Shown: positions 20,111-31,489 of the stretch, in pieces
How positions within the stretch are numbered: the first letter of the stretch is position 1
How the letters are laid out: each line of letters starts with the position of its first letter
Assembly: GCF_014851585.1 (NCBI RefSeq)
Contig: NZ_JACVAB010000001.1
Span: 1,054,001-1,118,000 of the forward strand
Source of the DNA: Agrobacterium sp. AGB01
GTDB taxonomy: Bacteria > Pseudomonadota > Alphaproteobacteria > Rhizobiales > Rhizobiaceae
DNA length: 64,000 bases
Reading direction: 5' to 3'
Position numbers and translations under genes: made by a program
The notes under the pieces: model-generated
Seen by the model: the letters and a program-made list of their open reading frames with translations, nothing else
Told to the model about the DNA's origin: nothing
Database searches by the model: none

Positions 20111-21298
20111 TTAGTCGTTTGCAGAAACCGTCACGCCAAGAACGGTTGGCAGCGTGTTTGGCGCACCCATGGCCGCACCGATGATCATCGGGAACGGAAC
20201 CGGGTTCTCTGGAGCCGCAGAAATCGTGAATTTTTTTGGGTCATCTACATAGGCGTTGACTGCGGCTGATACTGCGTTCTGCAGCTCAGGCAGGTTCAAC
20301 TGTGCCATCATCAACGGCGCCATGCCCTTGATGGTCTGGGCAAGCTGGTCGCTTGTCATGCCCTGCTTTTCGGCCGCAAAATCAAGTGCACGCTTGCTGA
20401 TGCTGTCGTCGGTGAAGCTGATTTCAGCGTTGACGAAGCTAAGCTGCTGGGCAAGGCCGAGCATCGCAAGGCCAGCGGCCTGATCTGCCTGTTCCTTGTT
20501 CGGGTTTTCAGCTTGCGCCTTGACGGTTTCCTGCATCGACTTGATGAAATCGAGTGTGTAGCCGGAGAAGCCAAACGCAAGGCTCAGGCTGCCGATATCA
20601 TCCAGTTCCAAGGTGTAGTCGCTGATATCGACTTTGCCGGACGCAACTTCCCAGGTGCCTTCCATGCTCATCTGGCCGGCAAGAGACTTGATGGCGAGCT
20701 TGTCCAGCGCTTCCTTGCTGGCAGGGTCCTTGACGTCGCTCAGGTCGGCCTGGAAGCCGGTTGCACTCATGTCAAAGCTGATTTCGTTCTTGTCTTCGCT
20801 GATGTTCATGGTTGCGGTCGTCTCTTCGAGAGTGACCACGTCCTTGCCGTCAACCTTGACCTTGACTTCACCGCTGTGGGCTTCGTCATAGAACAACAGG
20901 CCATCAATCGAGCCGGCGTTGGCCGCAGCAGGAATGGTGATGCCCTTCATGTACATGTCGGTGACGGTAATCGTCGTTTGTTTTTCGGTGAAGTTGATGT
21001 CGTCGAATTTTGCGGTGCCGACGTGGTACCCGCCATTGTTCTCTTCAACATCTTCGAACGTGATGTCGCCCAGCGGGAACTTCTGCTCTCCAACAGTTGT
21101 CGCGCTGAACGCGGCGCCCTTGAAAACAACCGTCGAGCCGTTTGTTTCGACTGCATCGGCGGTGAGGCCAGCACCCTGCGTCTTATAGGACTCGTTGATC
21201 TTCTTCAGAAGGTCGTTACCGTCGAGCGCGAAAGCCGTACCGGAAAATGCCAGAACCGTTGAACTGGCAAGCAAAAGCGCCCGGAAATTGGTCTTCAT
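20111..21298 (-). CDS. Exported protein of unknown function (395 residues)
   Basis: I do not recognise a named family. The first 24 residues, MKTNFRALLLASSTVLAFSG followed by TAFA, form a clear Sec signal peptide cleaved before LDGNDLL. The rest has no membrane segment. It is acidic, rich in alternating short hydrophobic and polar stretches such as TVVFKGAAFS and DNISF-like repeats, which suggests an extended beta-sheet protein of the periplasm or envelope. A helical stretch, SMQETVKAQAENPNKEQADQ, lies in the second half. ATG 21298 was chosen because it opens the signal peptide and has AAGGGAAG upstream; the longer frame to 21421 begins in a region with no coding character. The gene is monocistronic and converges on the chemoreceptor gene. 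Confidence 0.8.
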   Translation of the reverse strand: MKTNFRALLLASSTVLAFSGTAFALDGNDLLKKINESYKTQGAGLTADAVETNGSTVVFKGAAFSATTVGEQKFPLGDITFEDVEENNGGYHVGTAKFDDINFTEKQTTITVTDMYMKGITIPAAANAGSIDGLLFYDEAHSGEVKVKVDGKDVVTLEETTATMNISEDKNEISFDMSATGFQADLSDVKDPASKEALDKLAIKSLAGQMSMEGTWEVASGKVDISDYTLELDDIGSLSLAFGFSGYTLDFIKSMQETVKAQAENPNKEQADQAAGLAMLGLAQQLSFVNAEISFTDDSISKRALDFAAEKQGMTSDQLAQTIKGMAPLMMAQLNLPELQNAVSAAVNAYVDDPKKFTISAAPENPVPFPMIIGAAMGAPNTLPTVLGVTVSAND

Positions 21299-21579
21299 GG
21301 TTGTTTCTTCCCTTTTGTGGTCTGCTTTGAATCTAACGTTCGTCGCATTTATAGGTGCTTGCGGAATGCTGTCCACTCCCCAAACTCTTGGCGGACGGAG
21401 GGCAGCAATGTCATTTCTCAATCAGCCTTAATGAATTGTTCAGATTTGGGCATCGCGCTTCAACGATTTTAACGCGGACTGTGTTCCATGTGCCGAATAT
21501 CGATTGTTCTTCCCGTCATCCACAGGCGAAAGCCCCTGGATTCCTTGCTGGGAATCAGCATTTCGGCTAGTCAAGCAGC

Positions 21580-23838
<2,259 letters not shown>

Positions 23839-23857
23839 GTCGGAATTGAAAAACAAC

Positions 23858-23896
23858 AAAAGCGGCGAAACAGACATCTGTTTCGCCGCTTTTTTA
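23858..23896. terminator. Bidirectional terminator between parC and bpt
   Basis: AAAGCGGCGAAACAGA pairs with TCTGTTTCGCCGCTTT around a very short loop, flanked by A and T runs; it serves both convergent genes. Confidence 0.9.
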
Positions 23897-23931
23897 TATC
23901 CGGACTTTGCCTTTAAAAACTGACGGCGGCC

Positions 23932-24708
23932 TTAAGGCTTTTCCGCACCTTCGTCCTGCTTGTGATCATAAATCTCCCAGCCGCGCGGCGTCAGATGTTC
24001 CTGCGGTTGGTAGCGCGTCTTGTAGCCCATTTTCTGGGAGCCATTGACCCAGTAACCGAGATAGACATGCGGCAGGCCAAGGTTGCGGGTGCGGGCAATA
24101 TGATCAAGGATCATGAAGGTACCGAGCGACCGGCGCTCCATCTCGGGATTAAAGAACGAATAGACCATGGACAGGCCGTCACTCATCACGTCGCTCAGCG
24201 CCACGGCCAGCAATTCACCACGCTTGGTGCTGTCAATGCCGGAACCGGGAACCCGCACGCGATATTCAATGACGCGGGTATTCACATGGGTGTCTTCCAC
24301 CATGACTGCATAATCCAGCGCCGACATGTCGGACATGCCGCCATCATGGTGGCGGCTGTCGAGGTAACGGCGAAACAGCGCAAACTGTTCGGTTGACGGT
24401 TCCGTCGTGTGGATGCTGGAGACAATATCGCTGTTGGTTGATAGAACCCGGCGCATCGAACGCGTCGGGGTAAAATGTTCGGCCAGAATGCGAACGGACA
24501 CGCAGGCGCGGCAGGTTTCACAGGCCGGGCGATAGGCAATGTTTTGCGAACGGCGAAAACCACCCTGGGTCAACAGGTCATTCATTTCAGCAGCACGAGG
24601 CCCGACAAGGTGTGTGAACACTTTGCGTTCAAGTTCGCCGGAAAGATAGGGACAAGTGGCCGGTGCCGTCAGGTAGAACTGCGGGGAAGGCGTTGTCTGG
24701 GTATTCAT
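23932..24708 (-). CDS. bpt: Aspartate/glutamate leucyltransferase (Bpt)
   Basis: A 258-residue protein of the bacterial ATE-like family, which adds leucine from Leu-tRNA to N-terminal Asp or Glu and so marks proteins for ClpS/ClpAP degradation. The N-terminal [16 protein letters not shown], the cysteine cluster in [16 protein letters not shown] and the C-terminal [15 protein letters not shown] are the conserved blocks. ATG 24708 follows AAGGTTCG. The gene ends just before the shared terminator with parC. Confidence 0.93.
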   Translation of the reverse strand: MNTQTTPSPQFYLTAPATCPYLSGELERKVFTHLVGPRAAEMNDLLTQGGFRRSQNIAYRPACETCRACVSVRILAEHFTPTRSMRRVLSTNSDIVSSIHTTEPSTEQFALFRRYLDSRHHDGGMSDMSALDYAVMVEDTHVNTRVIEYRVRVPGSGIDSTKRGELLAVALSDVMSDGLSMVYSFFNPEMERRSLGTFMILDHIARTRNLGLPHVYLGYWVNGSQKMGYKTRYQPQEHLTPRGWEIYDHKQDEGAEKP

Positions 24709-24833
24709 CGAACCTTGGTTGCTCCCTTCGCCTGTCGCATATTGTGACAGAATGGCAAAAACCGGAAAAACGTCAACTGGCCGATTGTACTACCGCGTCA
24801 TTTACTACTGAACTGTTTGCAACCGAACCTCGA

Positions 24834-25292
24834 TTATGAGGTACGGATCGCAACAGTGCCAAGCAAAAGGTCATGGATCAGGCGTGAGCGATCGGTAAAC
24901 AGGCCCACCAGAAGAATAAGTGGCGTCAGTACCGAGTTCAGCACCCAGAACAGAACGATGTGCGCAGTCGCAATCAGGAAGTCTATTTTACGGCCATCGG
25001 TGCGCGCCATGGCAATGCCCATGGCTTTCATGCCCGGAGACGCCTGCGATGAACCGCCAAGTGTCACGCCGAAATAGAGCAGTGCGACAATAATATAGAG
25101 GGCAGGGTAGAGGAACCACGCTAAGCCGAGTGTGATAACGCCAAGGAAAAACACCAGAACCGCTGCTGGCACCCACAACACGGCAATCAGCAGGTAGTCG
25201 ATGCAGAACGCAAAAACACGACGGCTCAACACGCCGCTATAAGCGCGCCAGTCCTGCGGCACTGCATAGGTGTTGTTTGGTTCAATACTCAT
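24834..25292 (-). CDS. RDD family membrane protein
   Basis: A 152-residue protein. The N-terminal RRVFAFCIDYLLIAVLW carries the Arg and Asp of the RDD signature. Further membrane segments lie near 40-75 and 105-130, with a C-terminal DRSRLIHDLLLGT, the family's closing motif. RDD proteins are small polytopic proteins, some shown to be Na+/H+ antiporters, most unknown. It sits between bpt and hemB, all on the minus strand, with spacers of about 70-125 bp, so co-transcription with hemB is possible but not shown. Confidence 0.88.
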   Translation of the reverse strand: MSIEPNNTYAVPQDWRAYSGVLSRRVFAFCIDYLLIAVLWVPAAVLVFFLGVITLGLAWFLYPALYIIVALLYFGVTLGGSSQASPGMKAMGIAMARTDGRKIDFLIATAHIVLFWVLNSVLTPLILLVGLFTDRSRLIHDLLLGTVAIRTS

Positions 25293-25364
25293 CGCGTTTC
25301 TCCTGTTTGCTTTTGATATGGTGAGAAACGCGCGAGTTTCAATCTGTTTCCCTGGCGTTTCGCG

Positions 25365-26381
25365 TCATTTCCCTTTGGCGAGCGCGCGAGCGACTTCAAC
25401 GGCGAAGTAGGTCAGGATGCCATCGCAGCCAGCGCGTTTGAAACACAGAAGCGTTTCCATCATCACCCGGTCGCCATCGATCCAACCCTGCATGGCGGCA
25501 GCCTTGATCTGGGTGTATTCGCCAGATACCTGATACGCGAAAGTCGGCAAACCGAATGCCTCCTTCAGACGCCAGCAAATATCGAGATAGGGCAGACCCG
25601 GCTTGACCATCAGCATATCGGCGCCTTCCTCGACATCGAGGGCTGCGTCACGCACCGCTTCTGTGCCGTTGGCCGGGTTGATGTAATAGCTGTTCTTGTC
25701 GCCCTTCAGCAGACCGCCGGTGCTGATCGCTTCGCGGTAGGGGCCGTAAAAGCCCGAGGAGAATTTGGTGGCATAGGACATGATGCCAACATTCTGGTGA
25801 CCGGCGGCATCAAGGCCGCGCCTGATAGCACCAATACGTCCGTCCATCATTTCCGATGGGGCAATAATGTCGGAGCCGGCATCGGCCTGCAGAATGGCCG
25901 CCTTGACGACATGGTCGACGGTCTCGTCATTGACAATATCATTACCGCGCAAAATGCCGTCATGGCCGTGGCTGGTGAACGGATCAAGCGCCACGTCAGT
26001 AATCATGCCAATATTTGGCACGGCTTTCTTGACGGCGGCAGTTGCCAGATTGATGAGGTTATTGGCCTCAAGAACCTGGGAGCCCGTTTCGTCACGCAGG
26101 TTCATTTCTATATTCGGAAAGGTGGCAATTGCCGGAATGCCGAGATCGGCCGCTTCACGTGCAGCCTCGACAAGACGGTCCACACTCATGCGGTTGACAC
26201 CGGGCATGGCAGGGATCGGATCGGTAATGCCGGTGCCCGGCACCACAAAAACCGGCCAGATGAGGTCATCAACGGTCAGTCTCGATTCCTGAACCAGGCG
26301 GCGTGTCCAATCTGCCTTGCGATTGCGCCGCATGCGGCGGTGTCCTGTTACATCATCAACGAGGTGTGTCTTGTCATTCAT
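25365..26381 (-). CDS. hemB: Delta-aminolevulinic acid dehydratase (porphobilinogen synthase)
   Basis: HemB condenses two 5-aminolevulinate molecules to porphobilinogen in heme synthesis. The 338-residue product has the two active-site lysines, in SYATKFSS and MVKPGLPYLD. The segment DVALDPFTSHGHDG lacks the zinc-binding cysteines of the Zn-dependent enzymes, so this is the Mg2+-type enzyme usual in rhizobia. The start ATG is preceded by AGGAAGGA, and directly before that lies a perfect 9-bp hairpin that could influence expression. Confidence 0.97.
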   Translation of the reverse strand: MNDKTHLVDDVTGHRRMRRNRKADWTRRLVQESRLTVDDLIWPVFVVPGTGITDPIPAMPGVNRMSVDRLVEAAREAADLGIPAIATFPNIEMNLRDETGSQVLEANNLINLATAAVKKAVPNIGMITDVALDPFTSHGHDGILRGNDIVNDETVDHVVKAAILQADAGSDIIAPSEMMDGRIGAIRRGLDAAGHQNVGIMSYATKFSSGFYGPYREAISTGGLLKGDKNSYYINPANGTEAVRDAALDVEEGADMLMVKPGLPYLDICWRLKEAFGLPTFAYQVSGEYTQIKAAAMQGWIDGDRVMMETLLCFKRAGCDGILTYFAVEVARALAKGK

Positions 26382-26398
26382 AATAATCGTCCTTCCTG

Positions 26399-26420
26399 CC
26401 TGCCATCAGCGGATGGCAGG
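26399..26420 (-). promoter_or_regulatory. Perfect inverted repeat in the hemB leader
   Basis: CCTGCCATC (26399-26407) and GATGGCAGG (26412-26420) form a perfect 9-bp stem with a 4-base loop, directly upstream of the hemB ribosome site. There is no T-run, so it is more likely an operator or leader hairpin than a terminator. Confidence 0.5.
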
Positions 26421-26572
26421 TATGATGAGAGCCTCATTAACATGCTTGCCCAGACTTGACGAATGTACGCTTCGCCGCACCCTCGAAAAATATGCGATAA
26501 AATTCTTGGATAGGACCAGTGACCGGAAACAAGCCGCTGGTCGCTTGCAACGGTTCGACGTATCGTCCCGCC

Positions 26573-27010
26573 ATGGAACATGATTCTTCGCCCGTGCTGA
26601 AAAGATCGCTGACGGAAATCCTTTTCGTGGGTTTCCTGCGGCTGGTCGCCATCTCCTGTTTCTGGTTCGGTTTGCAATATTGGGCGATGTTGACTGGCTA
26701 TTCGCTGGGTGGGCGCGGGCGCTTTGATATGCTCAACCTGCCATGGCGTGTTGCCGGCAGTGGTCTGGCCGTACTGTTCCCTGTTGCCGCACTTGGATTA
26801 TGGGTCGGTGCATCCTGGGGTGCCGTCATCTGGGTTATCGGCGCCGGTGCGCAGGTTGCCATGTATCGGATTTGGCCAGATATCTTCGGACACAACACAA
26901 TTGTCCCAATTATGCACGGGCTTGTTGCGGCCGTTTATGCCCTGTTTCGGGCCTCTTTCTGGTTCGATAACCGCCAGAACGAGGATCGGGTAAGGTCTGA
27001 TTTACCATAA
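26573..27010 (+). CDS. DUF6163-type small membrane protein
   Basis: A 145-residue protein with about four hydrophobic segments, around ILFVGFLRLVAISCFWFGLQ, AGSGLAVLFPVAALGLWVG, AVIWVIGAGAQVAMYRIW and the C-terminal HGLVAAVYALFRASFWF. I recognise it as the small membrane protein often found next to ldtR in Rhizobiales, annotated DUF6163; no function is known. ATG 26573 (MEHDSSPVLK) is favoured over an in-frame ATG at 26519, although neither has a strong ribosome site. It is divergent from hemB and 231 bp ahead of ldtR. Confidence 0.75.
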   Translation: MEHDSSPVLKRSLTEILFVGFLRLVAISCFWFGLQYWAMLTGYSLGGRGRFDMLNLPWRVAGSGLAVLFPVAALGLWVGASWGAVIWVIGAGAQVAMYRIWPDIFGHNTIVPIMHGLVAAVYALFRASFWFDNRQNEDRVRSDLP

Positions 27011-27241
27011 TAATAAAGCTTTCAAGGCCGAAATCGTTCAAATTTTAATGTTTAGAGCATTGATTTAATTGATATATTTTTGGACGCCCTGCTATTGGTC
27101 AAAAGTCCCTCCACAAGGGGAAATATGCGGTAAGGATTTGTTAAGCCTGCATTTTAAGTAGAATTTTATGCGCATTCGATAGGTTCTCACTCAAGGCGGA
27201 ACACAAAACAAAAACCGCCAAACAAAAACAGTGAGGCAGTC

Positions 27242-27754
27242 ATGATCAATAGCAAAGTAAAGCCACAGGCAGCAGTTTCGGACGTACAGGAAGAATCAAT
27301 CCGTTCGCTCTACATGGAATCGCTGCACCTCGTAGAACGTCTTCACCGTCGTCTTCTTGATGTTATCAAGGACGAGTTCGACCGTCAGGGTCGTGATGAC
27401 GTCAATGCCGTTCAGGCACTTCTGCTCTTCAACATCGGCAACTCTGAACTGACCGCCGGTGAACTGCGTTCGCGTGGTTACTACCTCGGTTCGAACGTCT
27501 CCTACAACGTCAAGAAGCTGGTTGACCTTGGCTTCATCAACCACCAGCGCTCGCGCATCGACCGTCGTTCGGTTCGCATCAGCCTGACGGACAAGGGCCA
27601 GCAGATCGCTGAAACCGTTGCCCGCCTCTACGAGCGCCACATCGGTTCGATTGAAAAGGTCGGCGGCATCGGCACCGGCGAGTTCTCTGAAATGAACCGT
27701 CTGCTGCAGCGTCTGGACCGTTTCTGGAACGACTCGATCGCTTACCGCCTGTAA
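27242..27754 (+). CDS. ldtR: MarR-family regulator LdtR
   Basis: A 170-residue winged-helix regulator with a central MarR domain: LTAGELRSRGYYLGSNVSYNVKK as recognition region over several segments, then the wing RSRIDRRSVRISLTDKG. It resembles LdtR of Liberibacter, Sinorhizobium and relatives, which controls an L,D-transpeptidase gene, stress tolerance and its own expression. That gene is the next one here, supporting the call. GTGAGGCAGTC precedes the ATG. A terminator follows, so the transpeptidase gene has its own promoter. Confidence 0.88.
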   Translation: MINSKVKPQAAVSDVQEESIRSLYMESLHLVERLHRRLLDVIKDEFDRQGRDDVNAVQALLLFNIGNSELTAGELRSRGYYLGSNVSYNVKKLVDLGFINHQRSRIDRRSVRISLTDKGQQIAETVARLYERHIGSIEKVGGIGTGEFSEMNRLLQRLDRFWNDSIAYRL

Positions 27755-28080
27755 TCGGCCTTAAAAATTCTGCACTCAAAACCGGATGCGGCTGACGTCG
27801 CGTCCGGTTTTGTCGTTACTGGCGTGTTGCCTCAATGCCTCGTCACAATTTTTGCTTGTCACACAGCTTCGTGAGCAAAGGGTTGGTGACACGAATTGGC
27901 CATATTGATATGAGACCGCAAATTCACACTAAACCGGTGGTTTGTCTGGCGTTGCGGCCCTTTTGGTCCAGCGATTTCGGTGAGCGTATTTGCCGACCGG
28001 TTCACGCTGTGAGCGTGTTTGTTAAACATATGGCTTTAGGCATTGTTCATAGTGCCTCTAGAATGGCTGGTAGGGTAAAT
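27755..28080. other. Spacer between ldtR and the transpeptidase gene (326 bp)
   Basis: Contains the ldtR terminator at 27778-27813, then about 265 bp without a credible gene. A short perfect hairpin, CACGCT-GTG-AGCGTG, lies at 28003-28017 with TTTG behind it. The spacer must hold the transpeptidase promoter and is the expected place for LdtR binding, but I cannot point to a certain operator. Confidence 0.5.
27778..27813 (+). terminator. Terminator of ldtR
   Basis: AAAACCGGA pairs with TCCGGTTTT, with CGCG/CGCG-like pairing inside, ending in TTTTG 57 bp after the stop codon. Confidence 0.75.
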
Positions 28081-29412
28081 ATGACAAAGAAGATCGGAAC
28101 TGAAGTTCTCTCCCGCCGTACGCTGCTGCGTTCGGCTGTTTCTGTCGGGGCGGCGGCTCTAGCTGCACCAGCTCTGGCGCAGACCGCAATCGATGATCTG
28201 ATCGGTGCACCGCGTCGCGGCAATTGGGATGATCAGTTCGACGCACAGGCATCGCGTGCGTCAGTTGGTGTTGTGTCCAACAGCCCGGTCCTTGGCCTTG
28301 ATGCGCCGATGAATATCCAGCAGGCCATTCTTGTCCATCAGAACATCGTTTCCAACGGGGGCTGGCCGCAGGTCAATGCGGGCCAACAGCGCCTTCAGCT
28401 TGGCGTTACCGACGGCGCGGTGCAGGATCTGCGTCGCCGTCTGGTGATCTCTGGCGACCTTGACCAGTCTGCCGGCATGTCCAGCTCTTTCGACAGCTAT
28501 GTTGACGGTTCGGTGAAGCGTTTTCAGGCCCGTCATGGTCTGCCTGCCGATGGTGTGATCGGCGAATTTACGCTGAAGGCGATGAACGTACCCGCCCAGA
28601 CGCGTCTTTCGCAGCTGCAGACCAACCTTGTGCGCATTCAATCCAGATCGGGTGATCTTGGCCAGCGTTACGTGATGGTCAACATTCCGGCTGCCTATAT
28701 TGAAGCGGTTGAAAATGATCGCGTTGTTCTGCGCAACACGGCTGTCGTGGGTCGTGCAAGCCGCCCAACGCACGTCATCAACTCCAAGATCTATGAGGTT
28801 ATCCTCAACCCTTACTGGACCTCGCCACGCTCCATCATCGAAAAGGACATCGTTCCTTTGATGCAGAAGGATCCGACCTATCTTGAGCGGAACAATATCC
28901 GCCTCATCGATGGCAAGGGCCAAGAGGTTTCGCCGACGACAGTTGACTGGTTTGCGCCAAAGGCACCGAACCTGATGTTCCGTCAGGACCCGGGCAAGAA
29001 CAACGCAATGTCCTCGACGAAGATCAACTTCCATAACCCGAACAATGAATATATGCACGACACGCCGCAGCAGGGGCTTTTCAACAAGCTGATGCGCTTC
29101 GAATCGTCAGGCTGTGTTCGCGTTCAGAACGTTCGCGATCTGACGAGCTGGATGCTGCGTGACACGCCCGGCTGGTCGCGTCAGGAAATCGAGCGGGTTA
29201 TTTCCACCCGCCAGAACACGCCGATCAAGCTGGCGCAGGAACTGCCGGTTTATTTCGTTTACATCACAGCCTGGTCCGCAAAGGACGGCGTTGTGCAGTT
29301 CCGTGATGATATCTACGGCAATGATGGCAATGCGGAACTGGCGCTGAACACCACCAGCGGCATGGAACAGCCATCCGGCTCGATCGATGACGATCTCGTG
29401 CCGCGTAACTGA
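28081..29412 (+). CDS. ldtP: L,D-transpeptidase (LdtP-like), Tat-exported
   Basis: A 443-residue protein. The N terminus SRRTLLRSAVSVGAAALAAP with ALAQ after it is a twin-arginine signal peptide. A peptidoglycan-binding helix bundle spans about 115-175 (VKRFQARHGLPADGVIGEFTL). A YkuD catalytic domain follows, with the active-site cysteine Cys345 in FESSGCVRVQNVRDL. Such enzymes make 3-3 cross-links in peptidoglycan or attach outer-membrane proteins to it; in Rhizobiales they are important for the cell wall at the growing pole. ATG 28081 is chosen because it opens the signal peptide and follows GGTAGGG; the frame is open much further upstream to 27835. Regulation by the neighbouring LdtR is inferred from Liberibacter. 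Confidence 0.9.
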   Translation: MTKKIGTEVLSRRTLLRSAVSVGAAALAAPALAQTAIDDLIGAPRRGNWDDQFDAQASRASVGVVSNSPVLGLDAPMNIQQAILVHQNIVSNGGWPQVNAGQQRLQLGVTDGAVQDLRRRLVISGDLDQSAGMSSSFDSYVDGSVKRFQARHGLPADGVIGEFTLKAMNVPAQTRLSQLQTNLVRIQSRSGDLGQRYVMVNIPAAYIEAVENDRVVLRNTAVVGRASRPTHVINSKIYEVILNPYWTSPRSIIEKDIVPLMQKDPTYLERNNIRLIDGKGQEVSPTTVDWFAPKAPNLMFRQDPGKNNAMSSTKINFHNPNNEYMHDTPQQGLFNKLMRFESSGCVRVQNVRDLTSWMLRDTPGWSRQEIERVISTRQNTPIKLAQELPVYFVYITAWSAKDGVVQFRDDIYGNDGNAELALNTTSGMEQPSGSIDDDLVPRN

Positions 29413-29434
29413 TCGGTACTGAAAGACTTAATTG

Positions 29435-29467
29435 AAAGCCGCGTTCTTGATGGACGCGGCTTTTTTG
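29435..29467 (+). terminator. Terminator of the L,D-transpeptidase gene
   Basis: AAGCCGCGT and ACGCGGCTT form a stem around TCTTGATGG, followed by TTTTTTG. Confidence 0.85.
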
Positions 29468-29601
29468 TTTGTCGAAGAATGTCTCCTCAAAACAGCCGAC
29501 GATTTTGTATGAAAGACGCACCATGCAACAAAGATTTGAAGCGCAATGCATGAGGGTGACTAAGCGCGGCGTATTTTAATGGCAGTACGTGACGATTTTT
29601 T

Positions 29602-29623
29602 CGTCAAACGTCGCAGTTTGACG
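29602..29623 (+). promoter_or_regulatory. Inverted repeat in the glyA leader
   Basis: CGTCAAAC and GTTTGACG form a perfect 8-bp stem around a 6-base loop (GTCGCA), 82 bp before the glyA start codon. No T-run follows. It may be an operator or a leader structure. The remaining 29468-29704 holds no gene and no recognised riboswitch. Confidence 0.4.
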
Positions 29624-29704
29624 GGCAAATCTCGTTGCCTGTATTGCTCTTGAAAGGGCAGGGCGTTAAGACGCCATCGCATTACTGTTTCAGGAGCTTC
29701 CATC

Positions 29705-30994
29705 ATGTCGAACACAGATGCCTTCTTCTCTCGCCCACTAGCCGAAGTCGATCCGGATATTTTCGGTGCGATCGAGAAGGAGCTTGGTCGCCAACGTCAC
29801 GAAATCGAATTGATCGCCTCGGAAAACATTGTTTCCCGCGCTGTACTTGAAGCGCAGGGCTCGATCATGACCAACAAATATGCCGAGGGATATCCGGGCA
29901 AGCGCTATTATGGTGGCTGCCAGTTCGTGGATATCGCTGAAGACCTGGCCATCGAGCGTGCCAAGAAGCTGTTCGGCGTCAACTTCGCCAACGTTCAGCC
30001 AAACTCCGGTTCGCAGATGAACCAGGCCGTGTTCCTGGCGCTCTTGCAGCCGGGCGATACCTTCATGGGTCTTGACCTGAACTCGGGAGGTCACTTGACC
30101 CACGGTTCGCCTGTCAACATGTCCGGCAAGTGGTTCAACGTTGTGTCCTACGGTGTTCGCGAAGGCGACAACCTGCTGGATATGGACGAAGTTGAGCGCA
30201 AGGCCAAGGAAACCAAGCCGAAGCTCATTCTGGCTGGCGGCACGGCTTACTCCCGCATCTGGGACTGGAAGCGTTTCCGCGAGATTGCTGACGAAGTTGG
30301 CGCTTACCTCATGGTCGACATGGCGCACATTGCCGGTCTCGTTGCCGGTGGTCAGCACCCATCGCCATTCCCGCATTGCCACGTTGCCACCACCACCACG
30401 CACAAGTCGCTGCGCGGCCCACGTGGCGGCATGATCCTCACCAATGACGAGGATCTGGCCAAGAAGTTCAACTCGGCTGTATTCCCTGGTCTCCAGGGCG
30501 GCCCGCTGATGCACGTCATCGCCGCCAAGGCGGTTGCCTTCGGTGAAGCCCTGCAGCCTGAGTTCAAGGATTATGCAGCGCAGGTCGTCAAGAACGCCAA
30601 GGCTCTGTCCGAAACGCTGATCGAAGGCGGTCTGGATGTTGTTTCCGGCGGTACCGACAACCACCTGATGCTGGTTGACCTTCGCAAGAAGAACGCCACC
30701 GGCAAGCGTGCAGAGGCTGCTCTCGGCCGCGCTTACATCACCTGCAACAAGAACGGCATTCCATTCGACCCTGAAAAGCCTTTCGTCACGTCCGGCGTGC
30801 GCCTTGGCACACCAGCCGGCACGACGCGCGGTTTCAAGGAAGCGGAATTCCGTGAAATCGGCAAGCTGATCGTTGAGACGCTGGATGGCCTGAAGGTCGC
30901 CAACTCCGACGAAGGCAATGCTGCCGTCGAAGCTGCAGTTCGTGAAAAGGTCGTCGCACTGACCGGCCGTTTCCCGATGTACCCGTATATGTAA
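29705..30994 (+). CDS. glyA: Serine hydroxymethyltransferase
   Basis: A 429-residue PLP enzyme that interconverts serine and glycine and charges tetrahydrofolate with one-carbon units. The PLP lysine is Lys234 in [27 protein letters not shown] and the [16 protein letters not shown] segment near the N terminus are family signatures. CAGGAG precedes the ATG. It heads a tightly spaced run glyA-nrdR-ribD-ribE, with 13 bp to nrdR, linking glycine/folate metabolism with nucleotide reduction control and flavin synthesis. Confidence 0.98.
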   Translation: MSNTDAFFSRPLAEVDPDIFGAIEKELGRQRHEIELIASENIVSRAVLEAQGSIMTNKYAEGYPGKRYYGGCQFVDIAEDLAIERAKKLFGVNFANVQPNSGSQMNQAVFLALLQPGDTFMGLDLNSGGHLTHGSPVNMSGKWFNVVSYGVREGDNLLDMDEVERKAKETKPKLILAGGTAYSRIWDWKRFREIADEVGAYLMVDMAHIAGLVAGGQHPSPFPHCHVATTTTHKSLRGPRGGMILTNDEDLAKKFNSAVFPGLQGGPLMHVIAAKAVAFGEALQPEFKDYAAQVVKNAKALSETLIEGGLDVVSGGTDNHLMLVDLRKKNATGKRAEAALGRAYITCNKNGIPFDPEKPFVTSGVRLGTPAGTTRGFKEAEFREIGKLIVETLDGLKVANSDEGNAAVEAAVREKVVALTGRFPMYPYM

Positions 30995-31007
30995 GGAAGA
31001 ATAGCTG

Positions 31008-31487
31008 ATGCGTTGCCCTTTTTGCGGTTCGGAAGACACGCAGGTCAAGGACTCTCGACCCGCGGAGGATAATACCTCCATCCGCCGGCGGCGCATCTGC
31101 CCTGATTGCGGCGGTCGCTTTACCACCTATGAACGCGTGCAGTTGCGCGAGTTGATGGTGCTGAAAAAGAGCGGCCGCAAGCTGCCGTTCGACCGGGACA
31201 AGCTGGTGCGATCTTTCGAGATCGCGCTGCGCAAGCGCCCGGTTGATCGTGACCGGATTGAACGCGCCGTTTCCGGCATCGTTCGCAGGCTGGAAAGTTC
31301 TGGCGAGACGGAAATTCCGTCGGAAGAAATTGGCCTGCAGGTTCTCGAGGCTTTGAAAAGCCTCGATGACGTGGCTTTCGTGCGTTACGCATCGGTCTAT
31401 CGTGATTTCTCCCATGCGGAGGACTTCGAGAACGTTATTGCCGAGATCAACGCCAAGATTGCCCGTGATACGGATGCGGGGGCCTAA
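31008..31487 (+). CDS. nrdR: Transcriptional repressor NrdR
   Basis: A 159-residue regulator of ribonucleotide reductase genes. A zinc ribbon uses Cys3, Cys6, Cys31 and Cys34 ([10 protein letters not shown] and ICPDCGGRF). An ATP-cone domain follows, starting near [19 protein letters not shown], and senses the ATP/dATP ratio. Position between glyA and ribD is a common arrangement in proteobacteria. It is separated from ribD by only two bases. Confidence 0.97.
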   Translation: MRCPFCGSEDTQVKDSRPAEDNTSIRRRRICPDCGGRFTTYERVQLRELMVLKKSGRKLPFDRDKLVRSFEIALRKRPVDRDRIERAVSGIVRRLESSGETEIPSEEIGLQVLEALKSLDDVAFVRYASVYRDFSHAEDFENVIAEINAKIARDTDAGA

Positions 31488-31489
31488 GC

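Noticed and set aside
29738-31126. Open frame of 462 codons on the minus strand
   Set aside because: Antisense to glyA and the start of nrdR, both certain genes.
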